From SKHV01 sp963678565 (GTDB lineage Bacteria; Bacteroidota; Bacteroidia; Bacteroidales; Prolixibacteraceae), in NCBI GenBank assembly GCA_963678565.1, contig OY782875.1, positions 2,604,001 to 2,668,000 of the forward strand: DNA of 64,000 nucleotides, written 5' to 3'. The position numbers and the translations under genes were made by a program. The notes beneath the pieces are model-generated. The model ran no database searches, was not told the DNA's origin, and worked only from the letters and a program-made list of their open reading frames with translations. Shown piece after piece: positions 18,170 to 25,483 of this stretch (its first letter is position 1; every line of letters starts with the position of its first letter).

Positions 18170-19252
18170 TTAACCTGCTACATCAATCGCAACCGACTTA
18201 AATAAACACCAAACCGTCATTCCTTCATGAATATCCATCCGACTCATTGCCACTTTTGTTATTTCAACCACCAATGAAAAACCAACATCAACAATACAAA
18301 GCATGGTTTGATCGCGCTCGAGCAAATCGGTAATGGTACCTTTTAATTGGTTTTGGATGGTAACTTCAGTTAACGGCTTTGTTGATAAAGCAATATCATC
18401 GGAATTTATAAAAATTTTTAATTCTTCACCTACACGATATTCCTGATTGCTTTTTTCGCAAAGCACCTTTACAGGATTCTCAGAGTTCAATTTTCCAAGC
18501 ATCGCAATTCCTTTGTCCTTTTGAACCTCCAATACTTTTAAAGATATGGAGTTCAAAATAGAATTCATAGTAAAGATATTTTGAATTTCAGTTTGCTTTA
18601 TTAATCGATGATATAAATCGTGCCCAACAATTCGTCCTTGTTTAATAATACACAACCGATTTGTAAGCTTTAGTAAGTCAGTAATATCATGACTAACCAC
18701 CAATAAAGGTATTTGAGTTTTTTTATGAATTCGAATTAAAAAAGGGAGAATTTGTTCACGCAAACGAACATCAACAGCAGAGAATGGCTCATCGAGTAAT
18801 AAAAGTCGAGGATTCGACAATAATGCTCTTCCAAGTGCCGTTCTTTGACGCTCTCCTCCTGAAACACTACTTGGTTTTCGATCCAACATTAATTTTAATT
18901 GGAGCAGCTCAACCACCTCATCGAAACTCAAAAGCTGTTTTTCATTCTTTTTCTTTCCGTACATTAAATTTTTCTTGATAGTCATATGCGGAAACAAACG
19001 ACCTTCTTGAAAAACATATCCAATGTTGCGCTTATTAACCGGAACAAAAGTTTTATTATCCGATGAAAACACCACCGCGTCATCAATTTTAATGCTTCCT
19101 TTTTGAGGATGTAGTAAACCTGAAATTGCATGCAATAACGAGGTTTTACCCGAACCACTTGGCCCGTAAATACCGGTAATTCCATTATCAAATTGTTCCT
19201 TTATAAGAACATCAAATTTATCGCGCTTTATAATAATGTTTACATCAATCAT
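18170..19252 (-). CDS. modC: Molybdate/tungstate ABC transporter ATP-binding protein
   Basis: The 360-residue protein has Walker A GPSGSGKTSLL, the ABC signature SSVSGGERQRTALGRALLSNP, Walker B RLLLLDEPFSAVD and the switch His in LLVVSHDITDLLKL. Residues about 285-355 form a TOBE/Mop domain (NQLKGTITDLLERDQTMLCIVDVG), which in ModC binds oxyanion and tunes transport. It overlaps modB by four bases (stop/start ATGA type), showing translational coupling. The protein powers the ModB channel on the inner face of the cytoplasmic membrane. Confidence 0.96.
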   Translation of the reverse strand: MIDVNIIIKRDKFDVLIKEQFDNGITGIYGPSGSGKTSLLHAISGLLHPQKGSIKIDDAVVFSSDNKTFVPVNKRNIGYVFQEGRLFPHMTIKKNLMYGKKKNEKQLLSFDEVVELLQLKLMLDRKPSSVSGGERQRTALGRALLSNPRLLLLDEPFSAVDVRLREQILPFLIRIHKKTQIPLLVVSHDITDLLKLTNRLCIIKQGRIVGHDLYHRLIKQTEIQNIFTMNSILNSISLKVLEVQKDKGIAMLGKLNSENPVKVLCEKSNQEYRVGEELKIFINSDDIALSTKPLTEVTIQNQLKGTITDLLERDQTMLCIVDVGFSLVVEITKVAMSRMDIHEGMTVWCLFKSVAIDVAG

Positions 19253-19941
19253 GCTCTTTTCATTTTACGGATAAATAATTCAGATAATGCCATGGCTATA
19301 AACGAAATCAAAATCGAAACCAAAACCAATCGCATGGTTGGATTTTCTTTACCGGGAACCTGCATGTATGCGTATATTGCTAAGGGAAGTGTTTGAGTTT
19401 CGCCTTCGATGTTTCCTGCAAAAGTGATGGTGGCACCAAATTCGCCCAACGATCGAGCAAAAGCTAAAATTGTTCCTGAAATAATGCCTGGTAACGATAA
19501 AGGAATGGTCACTTTGAAAAAGGTTTTCAATCTTCCAACGCCTAAAATTCGTGATGCATCTTCCAACCCTCGATCCACCATTTCCATGGCCGAACGAATG
19601 GAACGAACCACCAAGGGAAACGAAACAAAAATGGCAGCAATGACTGCTGCTGAAAAGCTAAAAGCTAGTTTTATTCCGAACCATTGGAAGAGCCATCTAC
19701 CAATGAAGCCATTCGTACCCAGTACCAACAGCAACAAATAACCGGTTGTAACTGGCGGCATTACCAAAGGCAGGTGAATGATACTTTCAATGATTGCTTT
19801 CCCCGGAAATTTAAATCGAGCCAATACGTAACCAAGGATCAAAGCCATTGGCAAGATAAAAATGGAGGTATAAACCGCCACTTTTATCGATAGCCAAATG
19901 GCTTCGAGCTCAGCATAATTAAATGATGTAAAAAATTCCAT
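19249..19941 (-). CDS. modB: Molybdate/tungstate ABC transporter permease
   Basis: The 230-residue membrane protein has about five or six helices and the permease EAA loop MVDRGLEDASRILGVGRLKTFFKVTIPLSLPG that docks with the ATPase; other matches are PLVMPPVTTGYLLLLVLG and LGEFGATITFAGNIEGETQTLPLAIY, which are close to ModB consensus. It lies between a substrate-binding protein gene (10 bases upstream) and modC, in the standard modABC order. Length is typical for ModB (220-230 residues). Confidence 0.96.
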   Translation of the reverse strand: MEFFTSFNYAELEAIWLSIKVAVYTSIFILPMALILGYVLARFKFPGKAIIESIIHLPLVMPPVTTGYLLLLVLGTNGFIGRWLFQWFGIKLAFSFSAAVIAAIFVSFPLVVRSIRSAMEMVDRGLEDASRILGVGRLKTFFKVTIPLSLPGIISGTILAFARSLGEFGATITFAGNIEGETQTLPLAIYAYMQVPGKENPTMRLVLVSILISFIAMALSELFIRKMKRA

Positions 19942-19951
19942 AGTTTATTAT

Positions 19952-20710
19952 TTACAATTCAGAATACCCAAAGCTTTTCCAAACTAATTTCATTTTGTCA
20001 GAAGTGAGGTATTCATAGAATTTTTTTGCAACCTGTCTTTTGCTAATAAGCATCCCAGTAAATCGTATTGGTTGATGTGAACATTCATCAAAGGTTCCTA
20101 CAATTTTTACTTTATTCGAGCGAATTGCATCAGTTTTATAAACAATACCCAATGGTGCCTCATTGAGTTCCACAACTTTTAATGCCGACCGAACATCTTT
20201 GGCCGGCAAAATTTGATTTTTTAAGGCTGCATCCCAGTGATAATAATCAATTGCCTGTTTTGCATAATTTCCTGCAGGCACATGTGCCGGGTCGCCCATC
20301 GATAAACGACCGTTATTTAAAAAAGACTTAAAATCCGTGGTTTCATTTATTGAAATGTGGTTTAGAGAACTAACAACGGGTGCAATTAAAACCAATTCAT
20401 TATGAATTATTTCAGTTCTACATCCATTTTGAATATATCCGAGTTGCTCAATATAATCGGCCCATTTCTTACTTGCCGATATAAAAACATCGGGAATTTG
20501 TCCTTGCTCAATTTGGCGAGATAATGTTCCGCTTGACGCTAAATTTAATTGAACTTCAATTCCGAATTCATTGGTAAATGAATCGCTAATGGCACCAATT
20601 GCATCAGCCATACCAACACCGGCATATACCATTATTTTCTCCTTCGAATCAGCTTCGGTAACACAACTGTAGAAACATGTGGCAGCTATAAATATTATTA
20701 ATATTTTCAT
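19952..20710 (-). CDS. modA: ModA-like oxyanion-binding lipoprotein, divergent second copy
   Basis: The 252-residue protein has a lipoprotein signal (lipobox FYSC, Cys 16) and the ModA fold: NLASSGTLSRQIEQG, SASKKWADYIE, SMGDPAHVPAGNYAKQA, LPAKDVRSALKVVELNEAPLGIVYKTDA. It is a clear duplicate of the next gene upstream. The first ligand loop differs: where the other copy has Ala-Ala-Ser-Leu, this one has Gly-Val-Gly-Met (residues 31-34), so the serine that contacts the oxyanion in ModA is replaced by glycine. It may bind a different ligand or with a different affinity. It is adjacent to modB, so it probably feeds the same permease. Confidence 0.88.
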   Translation of the reverse strand: MKILIIFIAATCFYSCVTEADSKEKIMVYAGVGMADAIGAISDSFTNEFGIEVQLNLASSGTLSRQIEQGQIPDVFISASKKWADYIEQLGYIQNGCRTEIIHNELVLIAPVVSSLNHISINETTDFKSFLNNGRLSMGDPAHVPAGNYAKQAIDYYHWDAALKNQILPAKDVRSALKVVELNEAPLGIVYKTDAIRSNKVKIVGTFDECSHQPIRFTGMLISKRQVAKKFYEYLTSDKMKLVWKSFGYSEL

Positions 20711-20728
20711 TTTCTATTGTTTTGGTGA

Positions 20729-21499
20729 TTATTCTTTAAATCCAAACTTGCTCCAAATAGGTTTAACTTTTTCCGAAGTCAAATAATTATAGAAGTCTTT
20801 ACCAGCAGCCTCTTCAGCAATTACTGAAGCGATGTATTGAATTGGTTTGTGTGATTCTTCGCCAAAGCTGCCTACGATTTTTACTTTTTTCGATTTCAAC
20901 GCATCGGTTCGATAAACAATTCCAAGAGGAACTTCCCCCAACTCAACCACCATTAAGGCCGAACGAACATCTTTTGCAGGTAGTAATTTTCCTTCAACTT
21001 GCTTGGTCCATCCGTAAAAATCAATGGCACCCTGCGCATACTTACCAGCAGGTACATGCGCAGGATCGCCAATTGACAAACGATCATCGCCTAGCAATGA
21101 TGAGATATCGGTTTTTGGGTGTATTTCTATATTTTCCAATGCACTTGATTTAGGTGCTATCAACACCAATTCGTTGTGCATAATTTCCTTCTTATAATTC
21201 GGAAGCGTAAAGCCAGATGCTTCCACATAATCGGCCCACTTTTTACTGGCCGACAAATACACATTGGGACGTTCGCCTTGCTCAATCTGACGAGCTAAGG
21301 TTCCGCTTGAGGCTAAATTCAATCGAACATCGATTCCATAATCGATCCTGAAAGAATCACTTATTTCAGTAATCACATCGGTTAAACTCGCAGCCGCATA
21401 AACAGTAATTGAACGGTTTGTATTGGTTGCTTTGTTTAATGTACAATTGGTAAATGCCCAAAGCGACAAGACAATAATTATTAGAGTAAATTTTTTCAT
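20729..21499 (-). CDS. modA: Molybdate/tungstate-binding lipoprotein ModA
   Basis: The 256-residue protein has a lipobox ending at Cys 19 (AFTNC) and canonical ModA ligand loops: VYAAASLTDVI (residues 33-43), LNLASSGTLARQIEQG, SIGDPAHVPAGKYAQGA and LLPAKDVRSALMVVELGEVPLGIVYRTDA. ModA proteins bind molybdate or tungstate in the periplasm and deliver it to ModBC; the lipid anchor is unusual for Proteobacteria but expected in Bacteroidota if tethered to a membrane. The gene lies 18 bases upstream of its divergent duplicate. Molybdate and tungstate cannot be told apart from sequence. Confidence 0.94.
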   Translation of the reverse strand: MKKFTLIIIVLSLWAFTNCTLNKATNTNRSITVYAAASLTDVITEISDSFRIDYGIDVRLNLASSGTLARQIEQGERPNVYLSASKKWADYVEASGFTLPNYKKEIMHNELVLIAPKSSALENIEIHPKTDISSLLGDDRLSIGDPAHVPAGKYAQGAIDFYGWTKQVEGKLLPAKDVRSALMVVELGEVPLGIVYRTDALKSKKVKIVGSFGEESHKPIQYIASVIAEEAAGKDFYNYLTSEKVKPIWSKFGFKE

Positions 21500-21521
21500 T
21501 TCAATTTTCGTTTTAAGATTT

Positions 21522-22706
21522 CTACAGACGATAAATACAACTCAATCCTAAATAATCTCCAGTATTTGAATTCACCGTTCCATTCTGAATTACATAATGA
21601 GCTGTTAACTTCAACTTGTCTCTATTCAAATAGTAATTCAAGCCAACATCTAAAGTGCGATCGTATCCGATGTATTTGAAAAGACTCGCATTTCCTTTTG
21701 CATCGTATGCATCATAAGTAATGGCTGGCTCCAACAATTTCCCTTTAAAAGGCATGGTATACCCTACTCGAACGTGCCATTCGTTACCTGAATAATCATT
21801 GAATCCGGCGGCAGTTCTTTTCATTAAGAAATATTCTCCATCGATACGTAAACCTTCGTAGTCAATTAAAATATCAGCACCGTAAGTCAGTGATTTATCG
21901 AAATACAAATCGCTTGTAGCATTCAACAAGCCATCATTTTGAGATGAACCACCAAACCCAACAGTCACACCGTTTCGTTTACGCCATTGATTACCACAAA
22001 GCATGTAATTGTATTTCGTTTGCTCCGGATCGCCAATTGAGAAAGCAATACGTGCAGTATACAATCGATTGGAGAACTTACTACTGCAATAAGCATCTGT
22101 TTCATAAGTTCCAATGCGATAGTTGATTCCCCAATTATCGAAGTTTTTTAATCCGCCTAAGCCAATACCGCTTTCAATTCCATTTCCTTTTCCGGTGGAA
22201 AACTGACGCAAGTACCATGTAGCTCTAACTTTATCGAAAGAGCCAACAGCCCAAGGTGAAGTATTAAATTCGCGACTGGTAGCAGCCCAGAAATATCCTG
22301 CATGTAAGTTTAGCAACGAGTTTTCTTTCAAGATTTGGTACGACAAAAACGCGTTCCAAACGCTAATACCACTGTAACTTCCCTTTATTGCCGAATAACT
22401 ATCCTCGCCTAGCCGATCTAAACTCAATTGAAAACTATATTTCAATCGCTCGTATGGTGAACCCGATGCACCAAAACGCATTCTTCGGAATTCAACATCT
22501 AAATGATTGGCATAATCATCACCAAATTTGTCTTCATTCATCGAATAGGTTGCATAGGTTTGAAAAGCAACGATAGGTTTGAAAACTTTCGAATCGATGT
22601 AAACCGATTCTTTTTTAACTGTTTCATTTCCACCGAAAACAATGGTGGGTAATAGAGCACAAAAAAGTGCTAGCGTATGTGTAAAATGTTTATGTATTAA
22701 GTTCAT
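21522..22706 (-). CDS. Outer-membrane porin within the molybdate operon
   Basis: The 394-residue protein has a signal peptide (MNLIHKHFTHTLALFCALLPTIVFG) and alternating beta strands with short turns across its length, ending SCIYRL, consistent with a 16- to 18-strand barrel of the phosphate-selective porin O/P type. Segments such as YATYSMNEDKFGDDYANHL, RRMRFGASGSPYERLKYSFQL and EWHVRVGYTMPFKGKLLEPA fit that family. It sits between modE and the first modA with short gaps, so it should be expressed with the transporter and may supply an outer-membrane route for the oxyanion. That role is inferred from context. Confidence 0.82.
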   Translation of the reverse strand: MNLIHKHFTHTLALFCALLPTIVFGGNETVKKESVYIDSKVFKPIVAFQTYATYSMNEDKFGDDYANHLDVEFRRMRFGASGSPYERLKYSFQLSLDRLGEDSYSAIKGSYSGISVWNAFLSYQILKENSLLNLHAGYFWAATSREFNTSPWAVGSFDKVRATWYLRQFSTGKGNGIESGIGLGGLKNFDNWGINYRIGTYETDAYCSSKFSNRLYTARIAFSIGDPEQTKYNYMLCGNQWRKRNGVTVGFGGSSQNDGLLNATSDLYFDKSLTYGADILIDYEGLRIDGEYFLMKRTAAGFNDYSGNEWHVRVGYTMPFKGKLLEPAITYDAYDAKGNASLFKYIGYDRTLDVGLNYYLNRDKLKLTAHYVIQNGTVNSNTGDYLGLSCIYRL

Positions 22707-22763
22707 TTCTTTTGGTTTTTGGGTTTCGTTATCTGGTTTCAGATAACGGTGGGTAAAAAATAT

Positions 22764-23096
22764 TCAATAGTTAATTTCAGTATTCAGCTGCCGTGAAAAC
22801 TTGGATACTTGCTGTTCAATTGCTTCGTATTCGCGTAATAAATTCTTGCCAAACGAAGTTAAAACAGCACCACCTCCACCATTTCCACCACGACTCTTTT
22901 CCACCACAGGAGAGCCAACCACATTGTTAATTGAATCCAACAAAGTCCATGCTTTATTATACGAAATTCCAATTTTCTTCGATGCAGTTAACAAGCTTCC
23001 GGCTTCAGAAATCAGACGTAGCAATTTGATACGGTCTTCGGTAATTACCAGATCTCCTTCTTTACAAATTTCGATATGAAGTTTTACTTCTGTCAT
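22764..23096 (-). CDS. modE: ModE-type winged-helix regulator lacking Mop domains
   Basis: The 110-residue protein matches the N-terminal DNA-binding half of ModE: RIKLLRLISEAGSLLTASKKIGISYNKAWTLLDSINN, then the wing with GSPVVEKSRGGNGGGGAVLTSFG, which is the family signature. Full ModE (about 260 residues) carries two C-terminal Mop domains for molybdate sensing; these are absent here. A separate one-Mop protein is encoded 5 bases upstream and could supply the sensing half. As the second gene of the operon it is presumably its regulator. LysR-type HTH resemblance is common in this family and does not change the call. Confidence 0.92.
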   Translation of the reverse strand: MTEVKLHIEICKEGDLVITEDRIKLLRLISEAGSLLTASKKIGISYNKAWTLLDSINNVVGSPVVEKSRGGNGGGGAVLTSFGKNLLREYEAIEQQVSKFSRQLNTEINY

Positions 23097-23101
23097 ACCA
23101 A

Positions 23102-23314
23102 TTAATCGGGAACACCAACAATAACTTCGGTTGATTTTACAATGGCGTAAGCTTCCTTACCAACTTCTAACTGAAGGTCGACAATGGCATCGCGTGAAAT
23201 GATGGAAACAATTTCATTTCCATTTCCTAAGTCAATGACCACCTTTGAAGTAATTAGGCCATCTTCGATACGTTTGATCGTACCTTTCAAATTATTTCTC
23301 GCACTTAATTTCAT
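23102..23314 (-). CDS. Single Mop/TOBE domain protein (molbindin)
   Basis: The protein of about 70 residues consists of one Mop domain: KLSARNNLKGTIKRIEDGLITSKVVIDLGNGNEIVSIISRDAIVDLQLEVGKEAYAIVKSTEVIVG in outline, with the SARN..G and AxVKSTEV hallmarks. Such molbindins form hexamers that bind molybdate or tungstate in the cytoplasm. I used ATG at 23314; the upstream TTG at 23320 would add two residues. It is the first gene of the mod operon and is followed after 5 bases by the HTH-only ModE, so it may act as buffer or as the sensing partner of that regulator. Confidence 0.9.
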   Translation of the reverse strand: MKLSARNNLKGTIKRIEDGLITSKVVIDLGNGNEIVSIISRDAIVDLQLEVGKEAYAIVKSTEVIVGVPD

Positions 23315-23523
23315 GTGCAATTGTTTTGAGTTAATACTTCAGAATTCTACAAAACCAGAGGAATTCCAACCTGCCATTGAAGATTATTCTGTTCTCTTTT
23401 CTATTTTCATGATCGATCTATGATGCCAAAGCCTAATGAAAAGTGTACCAAAATTCATAGAACACTGAAATTCAAACCAATCAAACATAAGCAAACCAAC
23501 CGATCTTACATTTTTGTAGGATT

Positions 23524-23554
23524 TTTGAGCTCGAAATACAATTTGGTATCTTCA
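23524..23554 (+). promoter_or_regulatory. Candidate promoter of the YdeI-like gene
   Basis: TTTG at 23524-23527 is followed after 19 bases by TATCTTCA at 23547-23554, a fair match to the Bacteroidota -33 TTTG / -7 TAnnTTTG pair with normal spacing. The gene starts at 23576, giving a short leader. Only the spacing and partial match support this. Confidence 0.35.
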
Positions 23555-23575
23555 GCATGAATTAAAAACTAAAAA

Positions 23576-24034
23576 ATGATTGCATTTAAAGCCCATATTG
23601 AACAGTTGCCACAAAACCGCAATGGTTATGCTTATTTTGAAGTAGAAAAACGTTTTGTTGATCAACTTCCTAAACAGCATAAAACACGAGTGATTTGCAC
23701 CATCGATGAGTTCTACAAATTTCAATGTGGATTTGCACACCTTGGAAATGGAAATTGTTACATTATTTTGGCAAAGACTCGCTTGAAAGAACTCAACAAA
23801 GCAATTGGCGATTCAATTGAAGTTAGTTTTATTGCTGATCCCAATAAACTAGGTGCAGCAATACCTGAATCGCTGCAAGTATTGCTCGATCAAGATGATG
23901 CGTTGATGCGAAAATTTGAAACCTTTACAGATGGCATGAAGCGGAATTTAATTCGCTACGTTAGCGATACAAAGAATTTGGATTTACAAGTAGACCGAGC
24001 AATTTATATGTTGAATAAGTATGCAAAAGGATGA
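23576..24034 (+). CDS. DUF1905 / YdeI-OmpD-associated family protein
   Basis: The 152-residue protein has an N-terminal DUF1905 barrel (MIAFKAHIEQL..YAYFEVEKRFVDQLP, VICTIDEFYKFQCGFAHLGNGNCYIILAK) and a C-terminal helical YdeI/OmdA-like segment (IPESLQVLLDQDDALMRKFETFTDGMKRNLIRYVSDTKN). The family is named for an E. coli relative linked to bacteriocin and polymyxin tolerance, but its biochemical function is unknown. It has no signal peptide and is therefore cytoplasmic. It is the only gene between the divergent mod operon and the repeat array. Confidence 0.8.
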   Translation: MIAFKAHIEQLPQNRNGYAYFEVEKRFVDQLPKQHKTRVICTIDEFYKFQCGFAHLGNGNCYIILAKTRLKELNKAIGDSIEVSFIADPNKLGAAIPESLQVLLDQDDALMRKFETFTDGMKRNLIRYVSDTKNLDLQVDRAIYMLNKYAKG

Positions 24035-24094
24035 CTTGCATGAAAAATTCATATAGAACATTACAGTTTTTTTAGCCCTTTTCGTTCTTCCCCC

Positions 24095-24343
24095 CTTTCT
24101 AGGTATCTAGAAAAGGTATAAAATAGCTGACTACCCTTTCTAGGTTTCTAGAAAGCTCAAAAGGAGACTCGGAAACACTTTCTAGGTATCTAGAAAGCTC
24201 AAAAGGAGACCCGGAAGCACTTTCTAGGTATCTAGAAAGCTTGAAAGGAGACTCGGAGATGCTTTCTAGGTTTCTAGAAAGGTAAAAGGAGATCAGGTAG
24301 CCCTTTATAGGTTTGTAGAAGGTATAAAAGTAAGCTCTGCTGC
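24095..24343. repeat. Six-copy tandem array of a 41-42 bp palindromic unit
   Basis: Units begin at 24095, 24136, 24178, 24220, 24262 and 24303. Each opens with the 20-base near-palindrome CTTTCTAGGTATCTAGAAAG (centre GTAT or GTTT; 8-base arms) followed by about 22 bases such as CTCAAAAGGAGACTCGGAAA. Units 2-4 are nearly identical; units 1, 5 and especially 6 (CTTTATAGGTTTGTAGAAGG) are degenerate. The array fills the gap between two genes that converge (24034 and 24387). The spacing of 42 bases equals about four DNA helical turns, so all palindromes face the same side. It is not a CRISPR: the spacers are themselves repeated. Function is unknown. Confidence 0.9.
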
Positions 24344-24386
24344 TTTCGGTTGTTAAAGAGCATGTTTCAATTTTGCCACTTATATT

Positions 24387-25307
24387 TTACTCACTAAAAA
24401 GCCTACCCTGATAAGTATCTCTTCGCTCCAACTCCTTTTCGAGTTTTGCTACAAATTCGAAATTTTTCAATCCCCATTTTGGTGCAATGAGCATGTTCAT
24501 TGGCGATTGACTTATAAATCGCTCTACAATAATTCGAGGATCGAGCAGCTCTAAATAGCGAATCACCAGATCGATATAATCTTCAACATTATGAAAAAGC
24601 GCAAAAGCTTCGGGAGTTTCATGAAACTGTTTCTCCATCAAGGTTTTCTTATGAATTTGCAGCTGATGAAGCTTTATATTTTCGATCGGAAGTTTAGAGA
24701 TTATTCGTGCCTGGTCTAACATTTCCTCGTTCGATTCGCCAGGCAATCCTAATATTAAATGTCCACAATTATGAATGTTTCGCTTAGCCGTTTCTTCAAT
24801 GGCCCAAACTGATTCTTCGAAAGTATGGCCACGATTAATATTTGCCAAGGTTCGGTTTAAATGCGACTCAATTCCATATTCAATACTTACATAATGCGCT
24901 TTGGATATTTCGCCTAAGTAGTCTAAAATTTCCTCACTCACACAATCGGGGCGCGTGGCAATCACCAAACCAATTACTTTTGGATGCTGGATGGCTTCGT
25001 CGTATAAACGCTTCAAATCATCAATTGGCGCATAAGTATTTGAGTAAGCCTGAAAATAAGCCAAGTAATCAATATCAGGATACTTTTTCGAGAAAAATGC
25101 AACGCCTTCATCTAATTGTTGCGTTACACTTTTTGCCAAGTTACAGTAGGTAGGTTTAAACGTTGAATTATTGCAATAACTGCATCCGCCAGTTCCTTTC
25201 ATTCCATCACGATTTGGACAAGAAAAACCTGCATCAATTGAAATTTTCTGAACCCGATTTTTAAATATTTTCTGAATATTAGATGAATAATCTGTGAATC
25301 TTCTCAT
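24387..25307 (-). CDS. TIGR01212-family radical SAM protein (YhcC-like)
   Basis: The protein of about 306 residues starts MRRFTDYSSNIQKIF and carries the [4Fe-4S] motif of this subfamily near residues 30-48: CPNRDGMKGTGGCSYCN (spacing C-12-C-2-C). Further matches are YLAYFQAYSNTYAP, IATRPDCVSEEILDYL, VSIEYGIESHLNRTLANINRGHT and HLILGLPGESNEEML, which are strongly conserved in YhcC/TIGR01212. The family is of unresolved substrate; a role in RNA or protein modification has been suggested. I preferred the Met at 25307 because the nine residues added by the longer frame to 25334 lie outside the family consensus. It is transcribed toward the repeat array. Confidence 0.92.
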   Translation of the reverse strand: MRRFTDYSSNIQKIFKNRVQKISIDAGFSCPNRDGMKGTGGCSYCNNSTFKPTYCNLAKSVTQQLDEGVAFFSKKYPDIDYLAYFQAYSNTYAPIDDLKRLYDEAIQHPKVIGLVIATRPDCVSEEILDYLGEISKAHYVSIEYGIESHLNRTLANINRGHTFEESVWAIEETAKRNIHNCGHLILGLPGESNEEMLDQARIISKLPIENIKLHQLQIHKKTLMEKQFHETPEAFALFHNVEDYIDLVIRYLELLDPRIIVERFISQSPMNMLIAPKWGLKNFEFVAKLEKELERRDTYQGRLFSE

Positions 25308-25483
25308 CAATATTTTTTGTGTTTGAACGTACAAAAATACAAATCAAAATTAGCTGACGAAACCTCAATTTCAAATACCTTTAAAAAAATAATAAATCTG
25401 TTAGGATAAGCCTTTCTGTATTTTGAATCTACCTAAAGTTTAGTACTTTTATTTTCGTTAAAATGCTAACTAAATAGATATTT

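Noticed and set aside
18784..23079. Plus-strand open frames across the mod operon
   Set aside because: They mirror strong minus-strand genes with clear motifs, have no conserved domains and overlap fully.
24095..24343. Array considered as a CRISPR
   Set aside because: The stretches between palindromes are themselves nearly identical and unit sizes are 41-42 bases with no cas genes nearby, so it is an ordinary tandem repeat.
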